From Lachnospiraceae bacterium (GTDB lineage: Bacteria > Bacillota > Clostridia > Lachnospirales > Lachnospiraceae): DNA of 34,590 bases. The stretch lies in assembly GCA_024684215.1 (NCBI GenBank), contig JAIKXH010000032.1, forward strand, positions 1-34,590, read 5' to 3'. The translations under genes were made by a program, and so were the position numbers. Every line of letters begins with the position of its first letter. Within the stretch, counting starts at the first letter, position 1. This document shows, one piece after another, positions 1-8,126 of this stretch. The notes beneath the pieces are model-generated. The model searched no databases. It saw nothing but the letters and a program-made list of their open reading frames with translations, and had not been told where the DNA came from.

Positions 1-229
1 TAAACTTCTTCGTATTCTTGTTCAAGATATATGTGTATTCTTCCTCATTAGAATACTCATCTATGTGCGATAAATCCTCCGAAATAGGAGCGTATTCAGA
101 AGTCACCTGCTTGTAGCTGTCAAAAGATCCCTCATCATAACCTTTTCGATATCCGGACTTATAACTGCCAATTCCTACAAAGACTACTATAAAACATATA
201 ACCAGGAACAGAAATAAACGTTTTCTCAT
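1..229 (-). CDS. Partial small membrane-anchored or secreted protein (N-terminal 76 residues)
   Basis: An open frame starts at an ATG at 229 and runs off the left edge without a stop. An AAGGGA stretch lies 8 bases upstream of the ATG, a plausible ribosome binding site. The N-terminus is MRKR followed by a hydrophobic stretch of about 17 residues (LFLFLVICFIVVFVGIG), consistent with a signal anchor or uncleaved signal peptide. A polar, acidic segment follows, ending in YTYILNKNTKKF. That ending recalls the short 'YVLNxNTKKF' segment found before Cys-containing domains in small secreted Firmicutes proteins, but the next codon begins with A and cannot be the usual His, so the match is only suggestive. 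The function is not recognised. Confidence 0.6.
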   Translation of the reverse strand, partial: MRKRLFLFLVICFIVVFVGIGSYKSGYRKGYDEGSFDSYKQVTSEYAPISEDLSHIDEYSNEEEYTYILNKNTKKF

Positions 230-241
230 TTCACAAGTCCC

Positions 242-412
242 TTATGCGTATTGGGTACAATGCCAGTACCATCTTGCACAGAGTAGATTCTTCCCAACCA
301 GCCAAAGAAATTGGTCTATTTCCTTATATGAGCATTTCTCCAAATTATACTGCTTCTTGAACTCATCAACTATTATATTAATCCAATCATAGTAATACTT
401 ATTACGTATGCC
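242..412 (-). pseudogene. Remnant of a small protein (C-terminal fragment, no start codon)
   Basis: Reading the minus strand from a stop codon just upstream of 412 gives 56 open codons ending in a TAA at 242-244, with no ATG and no ribosome binding site. The translation includes DEFKKQYNLEKCSYKEID followed by QFLWLVGK. This has the look of the C-terminal segment of a widespread short protein whose ends read like 'FYGLEKYSLKEIDKYLWQLGKEYF'. That comparison is from memory. After 'VGK' the sequence no longer resembles it, so both ends look degraded. It fills most of the gap between the PglC-like gene and the left-edge gene and marks a site of past rearrangement. Confidence 0.45.
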
Positions 413-432
413 TTACAGCGCACCATTGTATT

Positions 433-1035
433 TCAACTCCCCCTAAACTCCTCCATCGTCGCGGCAGTCTCGGAGCTTATACCCTCTCTCTTTACTACAG
501 TCTTAACCGTATCAAACAGAATCTTAACGTCCACCTTAAACGATACATTTTCGACGTACCAAACGTCCATTTTGAATCGTTCTTCCCATGAAACACAATT
601 CCTTCCATGTGCTTGGGCGTAGCCGGTTAATCCCGGACGGACATCATGTCTATGCCTCTGCTCCTCATTGTATAACGACAAATACTTTACGAGAAGCGGT
701 CTCGGGCCGACTATAGCCATATTCCCTTTAATGATATTTAATAACTCGGGTATTTCATCAAGTGAAGTGCTTCGGAGAAATCTGCCATATTTATTTAGTC
801 GTACCTCATCCGGCAATAGATTTCCGTCTTTGTCCTTTCGATTATCCATTGTCCTGAACTTGATCAGTTTGAAAACTTTTTCATTAAGTCCCGGACGATC
901 CTGAAAATAAAACGGATTACCCTTCATAAAAACGGCCCCAATTACGATTAAAACCACAAAAAGCGGTGACAAAACAACTAACCCCACAAATGATAAACAG
1001 AAATCTATTACACGCTTTATATATTTTTTATACAT
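433..1035 (-). CDS. pglC: Undecaprenyl-phosphate sugar phosphotransferase, PglC-like (monotopic phosphoglycosyltransferase)
   Basis: The 200-residue protein is a minimal bacterial sugar transferase with the length and layout of PglC. An N-terminal re-entrant hydrophobic helix (about residues 10-36) is followed by FKLIKFRTM (55-63). The catalytic Asp-Glu pair is at 93-94 (SLDEIPELLN), the PRP motif at 111-113 and RPGLTG at 133-138. The family transfers a sugar-1-phosphate from a UDP-sugar to undecaprenyl phosphate at the inner membrane leaflet, the first step of glycan assembly. The pglD-, pglE- and pglF-like genes in the same cluster suggest UDP-diNAc-bacillosamine as substrate; this is inference. 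It is the last gene of module A. The AGAAGG upstream abuts the ATG, an unusually short spacing, although no alternative in-frame start is better. Confidence 0.88.
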   Translation of the reverse strand: MYKKYIKRVIDFCLSFVGLVVLSPLFVVLIVIGAVFMKGNPFYFQDRPGLNEKVFKLIKFRTMDNRKDKDGNLLPDEVRLNKYGRFLRSTSLDEIPELLNIIKGNMAIVGPRPLLVKYLSLYNEEQRHRHDVRPGLTGYAQAHGRNCVSWEERFKMDVWYVENVSFKVDVKILFDTVKTVVKREGISSETAATMEEFRGS

Positions 1036-1115
1036 CCTTCTTTAATCCTAAAAATGCCCTCAAAACCTTTTTTCAAGCACAATGCCGAGTTTCTTTGGGC
1101 TTCTCCTCTCAAAAT

Positions 1116-2591
1116 CTATTGTTCTAAAAATATATTATTTAAACCGAAATACTTCGCCATATCTCCATTTATCCAAAAACCGACTTCATCTTCTCTTGCT
1201 AATCCCAATCTATAAAATGTATTCGGATATTCTTCTATATCAGAGATGTAAACATCACCCTCTGATTCTTCAAGAATTCTTTCAATTCTTTTATATTCTG
1301 CATCATATCGCTGGGCTCTACCTGATTTAAGATCAAGAAAAGTCGTTCCGGAAGTTGTATTCTTTATACCGTACGAATAAGTTCCAATGCAGATAGCAAT
1401 GCTTGAAATTCCAATCAGCACTATTCTTAAAACCTTTGTCTGTACCTTTGATAGCTTTATTATATGGCCAAATCTCTTTATTATCCAACCTTCTATATAA
1501 AATAGGATTGCTGCAATAAGCAGATAATAAGAATAATAATATATATTTATTTGTCTTTGCGCTCCTCCTGATGACATAGCGTAAAAGGGAGGCGTCGCTT
1601 GGGCCGAAAAGAATCCGATAGCCAGCACAATAAAAACAGCAGGATATCGAAATTTAAAATCTGTTTCTGCAATAACATAATAGAACAGAATCGATAACAG
1701 AATTATTAACCCTATTACATTAATTTCTGTCCATAATACAATATTCTTTCCACTATATTTAATAGAACTGATTATAGCATTAATTGGATTTAAGGACGTA
1801 TTGTTCGAAGCTCGTACTCTATTTCCCGGAGCCAAGATAGACGTCAAAAAGCCCAGCGTCCCCACCAATAAGAGAATCAAATACGTTACCCTATGATTTT
1901 TGTTCAACAAGCTTAAAACCAAAAACAGAATCAATGTCATTTCACAAATAAGCATTGTTGAATAGTTTCCACCCATTATAATGAATGTCAAAACCGACAA
2001 ACATATTGTTAAAATAACAGATTTGTTTTTTGATGAAAAAATCTTTATCAATCCGGTTAGTTCTATAATGAAAAGCGAGTAAAAGAAAGAATACGCCATT
2101 CCGCCATTGTACCAATAAAACGACTCTTGTATATACGGTACAAATTGAATTTGAAATCCAAGAATTATCGTTGCAATAATAAGCGCATATTCAATCTTGC
2201 TCTTGAAGAAATCACAAATTACAACATAACTAAACAGATATCCGCTCACTATTAATGACCCAAGTATGATTACTGTAGTCAGCCAATATACCGGGATCTT
2301 ATATACTCCTGGCTGCAAAGTAGCAAAAAAAGTGGCTGAATAATTACCTTGCCATGCTCTGTAAGTGCTTATTACCATATCAAAAGATGCTTTTACAATA
2401 TCAAATACACTTCCCTTTGATAGGACAACATTTCTAACACCTGCAGAATATGAATAATCATCAAATAAAGGATGTGCATAGCAAGAAATTAAAAAAACGG
2501 GTATTAGCGAAGCAAAAAACAGGATAATAAGGCATATTGAAGCAATCCATAATACTCTTTTCTTTTCCTCGCCATTGTATTTATCTTTCAT
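1116..2591 (-). CDS. Multi-pass membrane protein, DUF6056-like
   Basis: The 491-residue protein is strongly hydrophobic with about 11-12 predicted membrane segments, a first extracytoplasmic loop and a hydrophilic C-terminal tail (from about 415). Near the N-terminus is HPLFDDYSYS, then RAWQGNYSATFFATLQPGVY and ESFYWYNGGMAYSFFYSL. These read like the DUF6056 membrane proteins found in Firmicutes polysaccharide loci. The acidic pair in the first extracytoplasmic loop (DDYSYS) is the arrangement seen in GT-C glycosyltransferases that use lipid-linked sugars. A glycosyltransferase role is therefore possible but not shown. The start is supported by AGAAGG 9 bases upstream of the ATG. Confidence 0.7.
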   Translation of the reverse strand: MKDKYNGEEKKRVLWIASICLIILFFASLIPVFLISCYAHPLFDDYSYSAGVRNVVLSKGSVFDIVKASFDMVISTYRAWQGNYSATFFATLQPGVYKIPVYWLTTVIILGSLIVSGYLFSYVVICDFFKSKIEYALIIATIILGFQIQFVPYIQESFYWYNGGMAYSFFYSLFIIELTGLIKIFSSKNKSVILTICLSVLTFIIMGGNYSTMLICEMTLILFLVLSLLNKNHRVTYLILLLVGTLGFLTSILAPGNRVRASNNTSLNPINAIISSIKYSGKNIVLWTEINVIGLIILLSILFYYVIAETDFKFRYPAVFIVLAIGFFSAQATPPFYAMSSGGAQRQINIYYYSYYLLIAAILFYIEGWIIKRFGHIIKLSKVQTKVLRIVLIGISSIAICIGTYSYGIKNTTSGTTFLDLKSGRAQRYDAEYKRIERILEESEGDVYISDIEEYPNTFYRLGLAREDEVGFWINGDMAKYFGLNNIFLEQ

Positions 2592-2738
2592 AACTTAAGC
2601 CTTCTCAATTCAGTTTTTTAACAACCATATATACAGAGGAAAACTCATTCTCCAAAATCGCTTCCGTCTCATAAGATTTTTAAAATTTCACACTTCTTCA
2701 ATACATTTCACATATTATTACCACTGCTCTCATTTAAT

Positions 2739-3744
2739 TCATGTTTGTGAAGTATTCCCCTTTACCGGCTGAGTCTTTTTAAATACCAGCCCACCAAAAA
2801 ATGCTATAGATAAACACCATAAAACTCTTATAACACAGATACATGGAACAGCATACTTATCATTAACCCAAGGTAAAAGATTTCCCCACTCAACATAGTA
2901 ATCTAGACAGTGAATTGAATATATGAATAAGGAATTCCTTCCCACGAAGCCTAGAATACCAGAGCCAAAAGGCACTTTGTCAATCAGCATAGAAAGCCCA
3001 ATAATTACGAGGCTTCCTGTCACCCCCCCAACTAAAAATATAAGCGGATTACCATATTGCCTGGAATCCATATGTATTTTTATCCCATTTTTTATCAGAA
3101 AAAGCATAATAAAAAAAAGCTATAGGAGAAATAAATATATATATCTTTGCTTTAACCTTGCTCAATAAATTACCAAGATAAAGAAATAAAACTGCAACTG
3201 TAGCGATATCAAAACTTAATGGTAAATATAACTTGCTCACACCCAGAACATATCCAATAGCAGCCATAGCTAAAACAATTGCAACATCAACACTCTTAAT
3301 CTTTATTTTATAAATCATACCAACCATTATTCTGGCGCAGAATAATGTCGGTAAAAACCATGTTCTGCAAATCCCATCGAAAAAAGAAGCCAGATTTCCT
3401 TCTGAATCCAAAATTGCCCCGGAAGCTGCCCACAATATCGTTGCAGGTTTCCTCTTCATTGACCATATAAATTCAGAATAACTACCTTTTTGAAGCAAAT
3501 AATGGCCGATAAAAACTACTGAAATAATAAGATACGGAATCAAAAGCTTTTTTGCGGATTTTTTTACATAATTAGGCATATTCGCTATTGACTTCATGGT
3601 ATATCCACTTAGTAAAAATAGCAGCGGCATATGAAAAATATATATAATTTCTCTTACACTACTAGATGCAGTATGTCCAACTACAACCAAGATTATCGCA
3701 ATACCTTTTGCGATATCAACCCATCTAATTCTCTCTCCAAGCAT
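2739..3744 (-). pseudogene. Acyltransferase-3 (OafA-like) membrane O-acetyltransferase, frameshifted in a T8 run
   Basis: Two overlapping minus-strand frames together form one acyltransferase-3 protein. The first begins at an ATG at 3744 with a strong AAGGGGGG site; a longer frame from a TTG at 3762 is less likely. It contains RIRWVDIAKGIAIILVVVGH, the family's N-terminal motif with the putative catalytic His, and IFHMPLLFLLSGY. It then runs out of frame after SPIAFF. The second frame carries the rest: KNGIKIHMDSRQYGNP, further membrane helices and the NSLFIYSIHCL motif, ending at 2739. Removing one T from the T8 run at 3111-3118 joins the frames into about 334 residues, a usual family length. 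The enzyme would O-acetylate a sugar of the glycan. As written it is inactive unless slippage or a sequencing error is involved. Confidence 0.82.
3111..3118. repeat. A8/T8 homopolymer at the acyltransferase frameshift
   Basis: There are eight A on the plus strand (eight T in the coding sense) exactly where the acyltransferase-3 reading frame breaks. Seven would restore the frame. The tract is a candidate slippage site. Confidence 0.75.
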
Positions 3745-3799
3745 ACTCTTCCCCCCTTTCAATTATCTTTTCTCCAGACCCACTGTAGCCCTCAAATAA

Positions 3800-4447
3800 T
3801 CAGTTAAACTTTATCGGCTTAGCCGGGCTTCCTACAGCTGTGCATCCGGACGGTATATCTTTTACTACAATAGCTCCTGCTCCAACGACACTATAATCTC
3901 CTACAGTTTTCCCTTGGATAATTTGCATTCCGGTACCAAGTTCGACACCTTTTCCTATCTTAGTTGCACCGGATACATTCACCGATGGATACAGCGTAAC
4001 ATAATTTTCAAGAACAGCATCATGCCCAATAGTACAATCAAGGTTAATTATTACATGACTACCAACCATAACATTTACTGTCAAAATCGTATGAGCGCAT
4101 ATAATGGTCCCTTCACCTACAGAAACAAACTTAGACATTTCTACGCTTGGATCAATTACTGTGGCAAACTTAATATCAGGGTTAATCCGCTTTAGATGAT
4201 TAACGATCTTCTCCCTAACCTTTGAAGCACCTACAGCACAAACATAGTATGCACCCGGATACTTTATCGCATCATTAGATCTTCCAAGCACTTTATACCC
4301 GTTTATCTCAGAATCCTGAATATCTTCATTGTCATCCAAAAAGCCGAGAAGATTCCATGTTGGTTTAACTTCATTAATTCGCTCGACAAGCCACGCGACT
4401 TCTCTTCCAAAACCACTAGCTCCAAAAATAATCAAGTCTTTCATCAT
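3800..4447 (-). CDS. Second PglD/NeuD-family sugar acetyltransferase (left-handed beta-helix)
   Basis: The 215-residue protein has the two-domain layout of the PglD/NeuD family. An N-terminal Rossmann-like nucleotide-sugar domain begins LIIFGASGFGRE (residues 5-16). A C-terminal hexapeptide-repeat beta-helix contains INLDCTIGHDAVLENYV, with the presumed catalytic His at 142, and ends GSPAKPIKFN. The family transfers acetyl from acetyl-CoA to an amino or hydroxyl group of a sugar. The start codon overlaps the end of the upstream pglD-like gene (ATGATGA), and GAGG 8 bases upstream serves as ribosome binding site inside that gene, so the two are translationally linked. Its sequence differs clearly from the first copy, so it probably acts on another sugar or position. 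The substrate is unknown. Confidence 0.8.
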   Translation of the reverse strand: MMKDLIIFGASGFGREVAWLVERINEVKPTWNLLGFLDDNEDIQDSEINGYKVLGRSNDAIKYPGAYYVCAVGASKVREKIVNHLKRINPDIKFATVIDPSVEMSKFVSVGEGTIICAHTILTVNVMVGSHVIINLDCTIGHDAVLENYVTLYPSVNVSGATKIGKGVELGTGMQIIQGKTVGDYSVVGAGAIVVKDIPSGCTAVGSPAKPIKFN

Positions 4448-5127
4448 GCAGCTACCTCTAAGGGAGCTACATATCCATTGGCTATAGTTTTGTGGTTATA
4501 CCCCCCCCCACACAAATGATTTCCAGTTGTTTTCATCATTTTCTTTGCTGGAACACCAATGTAGGTCCCTTCCTCTTTTATATCGCTTACAACAACCGCC
4601 CCGGCTCCGATGATTACATTGTTACATATGGAAACATTATTTAAAATTATGGCTCCGGCGCCTACCCATGTGTGTTTACCAATGGTTACCGTTCCACATA
4701 AATGAGCCCCAACAGCCACATGTGAAAAATCTCCGACAACACAATCATGATCAACAGAAGAGGAGGTATTTATGATGCATCCCTTTCCAATTTTGGCATC
4801 TGCATTTATAATGGCCCCCGCCATCACAGCGCTTCCTTCTCCAATCGTAACTCTACTACCTATAATAGCATCCGGGTGAACAAGCGTAACCGACTTTACA
4901 TTGTTTTGAATCCGCTCTCTAATATGAGAATTTCCAATTGCGATTATCTTATCACCAACAATAGATTCTGCCCCCGTTATCCTACCAACAACAGGAAATC
5001 CCGCGCACTCTTTTATATCTATATCATCATCAAAAAAAGCAATCTCTCTGTAGCCGTTTAACAGTGCAATATCTGCAATAACCTTTCCATGTCCACCTGC
5101 GCCATAAATTATAAACTTTTCTTTCAT
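4444..5127 (-). CDS. pglD: UDP-4-amino-sugar N-acetyltransferase, PglD-like
   Basis: Starting at the ATG at 5127, preceded by AAGGGGG at good spacing (the in-frame extension to 5151 overlaps the upstream gene and lacks a site), the protein is 227 residues. It opens with FIIYGAGGHGKVI, the PglD N-terminal UDP-sugar binding loop. A beta-helix follows with the catalytic His at 127 (NTSSSVDHDCVVG) and the GAHLCG acetyl-CoA region. PglD acetylates the 4-amino group of UDP-4-amino-4,6-dideoxy-GlcNAc to give UDP-diNAc-bacillosamine. It follows the aminotransferase gene by 11 bases, as expected for successive steps. The last 25 or so residues after IGVPAKKM are unusual: they pass through Cys-Gly-Gly-Gly encoded by a G9 run and are probably not part of the ancestral protein. 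Confidence 0.83.
   Translation of the reverse strand: MKEKFIIYGAGGHGKVIADIALLNGYREIAFFDDDIDIKECAGFPVVGRITGAESIVGDKIIAIGNSHIRERIQNNVKSVTLVHPDAIIGSRVTIGEGSAVMAGAIINADAKIGKGCIINTSSSVDHDCVVGDFSHVAVGAHLCGTVTIGKHTWVGAGAIILNNVSICNNVIIGAGAVVVSDIKEEGTYIGVPAKKMMKTTGNHLCGGGYNHKTIANGYVAPLEVAA
4501..4509. repeat. C9/G9 homopolymer in the 3' end of the pglD-like gene
   Basis: Nine consecutive C on the plus strand (G9 in the coding sense) lie about 60 bases before the pglD stop codon. With nine G the frame continues to the ATGA overlap with the next gene. With eight or ten, stop codons (TAG or TAA) occur within a few codons. The tract could therefore switch both the tail of this protein and its coupling to the downstream acetyltransferase. 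Confidence 0.8.
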
Positions 5128-5138
5128 GGAATCCCCCT

Positions 5139-6491
5139 TCAAAGAAAGCATCTCTTAATAACCTCAATAATAACCTCAGCCTGTCCCTCGGTCTGATTAT
5201 TGTCACTCGGCAAACAAAGGCCTCGATTAAAAATATCTGTAGTTACTTCAACATTCTTTCCGTGATCAATATATGCATCTGAATTACCCCTTGCTCTACC
5301 GTTAACTGTTATAAATTCATTTCCTCTGTACATCGGTTGCAAGTGCAACGGTTTCCAAATAGGGCGTCCTTCTGCATTAAAAGCTAAAAGAGTCTCTAAG
5401 ACTTCAGTAGGACTGCTCTTGCCTTCTTCTACTAAATAAATAGCTTTCCTATCTCCTCGGACGGTTTTAGCCATAGCATCCTCATCAATCAGAAGAGTAC
5501 TAAGCCAATAATTTCCGCCACCATGGACAGTAACAGGTAAATCCTTTAGCCCCTCTTCATATCTTTCATACACATTCTTCTTTCCTGAAATATGCTCCTC
5601 AAGATGAGGCCACTGTCCACGTATAACACCGGCAATGATATTACTAATACGATAATTATATCCAAGCTCTTCATGCTCATACCAAGGTGCGGCTTCTCGT
5701 GACTGCGTACTCCACTTTTTAGCTTTGTTGTAACTATACTCATCAGGTACAATCAGTACTCCTCCACTACTTCCGGTAATAATCTTATTACCATTCATAG
5801 AAATGATTCCATAGTCACCTACAGCGCCTGTAGGAACCTCCGTTTTGCTTCCTGTAACGGAATTCGTAACCATTGTATACGCGCCAAGGCTCTCTGCAGC
5901 GTCTTCAATCAAAAGAGCTCCATACTCTTCGCATATCTTTTTACATTCATCTATCTTTCCTGGTACGCCATACAAATGAACAAATACAACAATCTTAACA
6001 TCAGGATATATCTCAAATGCTTTACGAAGTGCTTGAGGGTCCATATTCCAAGTCTCGTACTCCGAATCGATAAACACAGGTTCTCCACCCTCATAAAGAA
6101 TAGGGTTAACCGAAGCGTCAAAAGTCATGTCGGTAACAAAAACCCTTTTCCCCAATAAAGCTCCACCTGCTCCCTTTCCGGATGGTGTAGATATGCCTGT
6201 ACTACTTCCGTAAATTTTCTCAGCAGCCAGTTTTACAGCGAGATGAATAGCAGCTGTTCCATTAGACAACGCTACAGCTCTCTTCTCCCCAGCTGATGTA
6301 GACATAAACTCCGCTACAGTTTTTTCCAGAGCATTAACGTTGCCACCGGCTGTAGTAATATAGTTTTCCCTATAGCAGTCCTTAATAAATTCCATTTCAT
6401 CAGCTTCATGTGGAGTAGCTATAGCTAAATGAGCTCTTTTCTCTAACGGTTTAATTCCATTAAATCTCTTTTCATCAACATATACACTCAT
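5139..6491 (-). CDS. pglE: PLP-dependent sugar aminotransferase, DegT/DnrJ/EryC1/StrS family, PglE-like
   Basis: The 450-residue protein carries the family hallmarks. ALSNGTAAIHLAVKL (74-88) binds the PLP phosphate, LIEDAAESLGA (194-204) supplies the Asp that contacts the PLP ring nitrogen, and SMNGNKIITGSSGG has the Schiff-base Lys at 236. The family aminates keto sugars. With PglF- and PglD-like proteins encoded in the cluster, the likely reaction is conversion of UDP-4-keto-6-deoxy-GlcNAc to the 4-amino sugar. It is longer than the usual 380-400 residues because of Gly/Ser/Thr-rich insertions at about 95-114 and 206-222. It leads the pglE-pglD-acetyltransferase group, 11 bases before pglD. 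Confidence 0.87.
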   Translation of the reverse strand: MSVYVDEKRFNGIKPLEKRAHLAIATPHEADEMEFIKDCYRENYITTAGGNVNALEKTVAEFMSTSAGEKRAVALSNGTAAIHLAVKLAAEKIYGSSTGISTPSGKGAGGALLGKRVFVTDMTFDASVNPILYEGGEPVFIDSEYETWNMDPQALRKAFEIYPDVKIVVFVHLYGVPGKIDECKKICEEYGALLIEDAAESLGAYTMVTNSVTGSKTEVPTGAVGDYGIISMNGNKIITGSSGGVLIVPDEYSYNKAKKWSTQSREAAPWYEHEELGYNYRISNIIAGVIRGQWPHLEEHISGKKNVYERYEEGLKDLPVTVHGGGNYWLSTLLIDEDAMAKTVRGDRKAIYLVEEGKSSPTEVLETLLAFNAEGRPIWKPLHLQPMYRGNEFITVNGRARGNSDAYIDHGKNVEVTTDIFNRGLCLPSDNNQTEGQAEVIIEVIKRCFL

Positions 6492-6535
6492 CTTAATTTC
6501 CTCTTTTCTATCAATTAATTATGACAATCTAATAC

Positions 6536-8113
6536 TCATTTTTTAACGCTCCCCTTATTTACCACCAAATAAAAGAGCAAAAAGAACAACGTAAACGGAA
6601 ACTGTCCAATTCTCCAATCAATCTCAAACATTCCGAAAACTACAAAAGCTGTAACAAAACATCCCAAAATACATGCGTAGCTCTCATTTCCCGTCTGTAA
6701 TAAGCCAACATATTTAGCCACGTATAGTACACACATAATAATCATCAGAATTCCAACAGGAATTCCAAACCAAAAAGCCATCTGTAATATCCAGTTATGG
6801 GCATGAGGCGCAGAGTATTCTGCTGTAACTGCTACTCCATCATCTTCTGTCGTATGGCCTACAAGATTAAGTCTATCATAATAATGCTTATGAATTACAT
6901 ATCTCAGTTTAAATGGACTAACCTGAGCCGATTCCTCATCTGTGAAAATAAAGTTCTTTTCAATAGTACTACTATCAACTTCTTCCGCATATACTTGCAT
7001 ACAGGGAATCAATTTATCAAACTTGCTTTCTTTATCGAAATCAATGAACCAAAGAATTCGACCAACATTATTATCAAGTAATTGGTTAAAAGTAATATAC
7101 TTCTCCGAATCTCTTGATTCTCCCGGCTGGATTCGGTACTCGCTCCATTCGCCTTCAAAGTATATAGGATGAAGATGAACAGTGGGAATATAGCGTACTG
7201 CCATATAAGTAACAGGAATGCTGACAAATGCAATTATACCAATTGCAATTACACAGCCAGAAAAAGAAAGAATTTTCTTCTTGCTCAGTCTAACAAAACA
7301 TACCAGAAAAGCAAACGTAACAATCGCCATCGTTAAAATAGCCGTTTTTGCACCAGTCAAAATGGCAAAACCATACATTGCTCCCGAACTTAGTAAACAA
7401 GCAATCCTTAATACGACATTTTTCTTTTCCTTTTTTACTATAATCCACTTACATAAAAAGGCACAATACGACAATATATAAAACAGTGCATTCATATTTG
7501 CATTCAAATAGAGGCCGTTATATCTGACCAATGTATCATACGGCCTAAAAACAAACGCAAGCCCCTGAATGATTAAGAATCCGAGTATTATACCATCAGC
7601 AACAGACTTAAATATACAATCTCTTTGCTCTTCACAATAATCCGTCAAATAAAAGCTGCCAAACATAGCGCCAAACCACAAAGGCCATGCACCTTCATAC
7701 CTCGATGCTATCATCAAACCAATCATACAAATCCAGCAGGTAAAAATCCCCCATCTGACCTCGGAATACTGCTTATCTATTATCTGCTTCTCAACAACTC
7801 TTATGACGATAAATCCATATAAAACTATATTGATCAACGCTGTGATCAGTTTTCCTTTATATGGATACGCTTCACCATAGATTAGAACAACGGGCACAAA
7901 TATGCACATCAAGCCTGTCCATATTGCATAGACAGGCTTTAAAAAATTTTTTATCTTATATCCGCTTAGTATAATTACAGCAATTACTACTCCGGTTAGA
8001 TTTGTGGCAATAAATTGAACTCTTCCGGTCTGGCTTCCCAATAATTGATCGATCAGACACAGAGCTGTAAAGCAAAATGTGTATAATACACGTAAAAAAA
8101 TACTCTTCTTCAT
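6536..8113 (-). CDS. O-antigen ligase/polymerase-like membrane protein (WaaL/Wzy_C type)
   Basis: Taking the ATG at 8113 (AGAAAG-type site; the in-frame extension to 8164 overlaps the upstream gene) gives 525 residues. There are about 10-11 membrane segments, a loop LYLNANMNALFYILSYC, and a large extracytoplasmic region of about 130 residues before the last helices. That region ends in APHAHNWILQMAFWFGIP, the His-containing motif typical of the O-antigen ligase (Wzy_C) domain. In Gram-negatives such proteins join or polymerise undecaprenyl-linked glycans. In a Gram-positive it may polymerise repeat units or transfer the glycan to an acceptor. The cluster has a second, unrelated Wzy-like protein (12834-14309), so the two probably divide these jobs; that is inference. 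The start overlaps the capG stop region. Confidence 0.8.
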   Translation of the reverse strand: MKKSIFLRVLYTFCFTALCLIDQLLGSQTGRVQFIATNLTGVVIAVIILSGYKIKNFLKPVYAIWTGLMCIFVPVVLIYGEAYPYKGKLITALINIVLYGFIVIRVVEKQIIDKQYSEVRWGIFTCWICMIGLMIASRYEGAWPLWFGAMFGSFYLTDYCEEQRDCIFKSVADGIILGFLIIQGLAFVFRPYDTLVRYNGLYLNANMNALFYILSYCAFLCKWIIVKKEKKNVVLRIACLLSSGAMYGFAILTGAKTAILTMAIVTFAFLVCFVRLSKKKILSFSGCVIAIGIIAFVSIPVTYMAVRYIPTVHLHPIYFEGEWSEYRIQPGESRDSEKYITFNQLLDNNVGRILWFIDFDKESKFDKLIPCMQVYAEEVDSSTIEKNFIFTDEESAQVSPFKLRYVIHKHYYDRLNLVGHTTEDDGVAVTAEYSAPHAHNWILQMAFWFGIPVGILMIIMCVLYVAKYVGLLQTGNESYACILGCFVTAFVVFGMFEIDWRIGQFPFTLFFLLFYLVVNKGSVKK

Positions 8114-8126
8114 TCTTACTTTCTTT

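Noticed and set aside
2592-2738. Short open frame (about 20 codons, MRRKRFWRMSFPLYIWLLKN) in the gap after the acyltransferase
   Set aside because: It is too short to assign, has no good ribosome binding site, and may be residue of a lost gene.
5128-5151. Upstream start for the pglD-like gene
   Set aside because: It overlaps the aminotransferase gene and lacks a site, while the ATG at 5127 has AAGGGGG at proper spacing.
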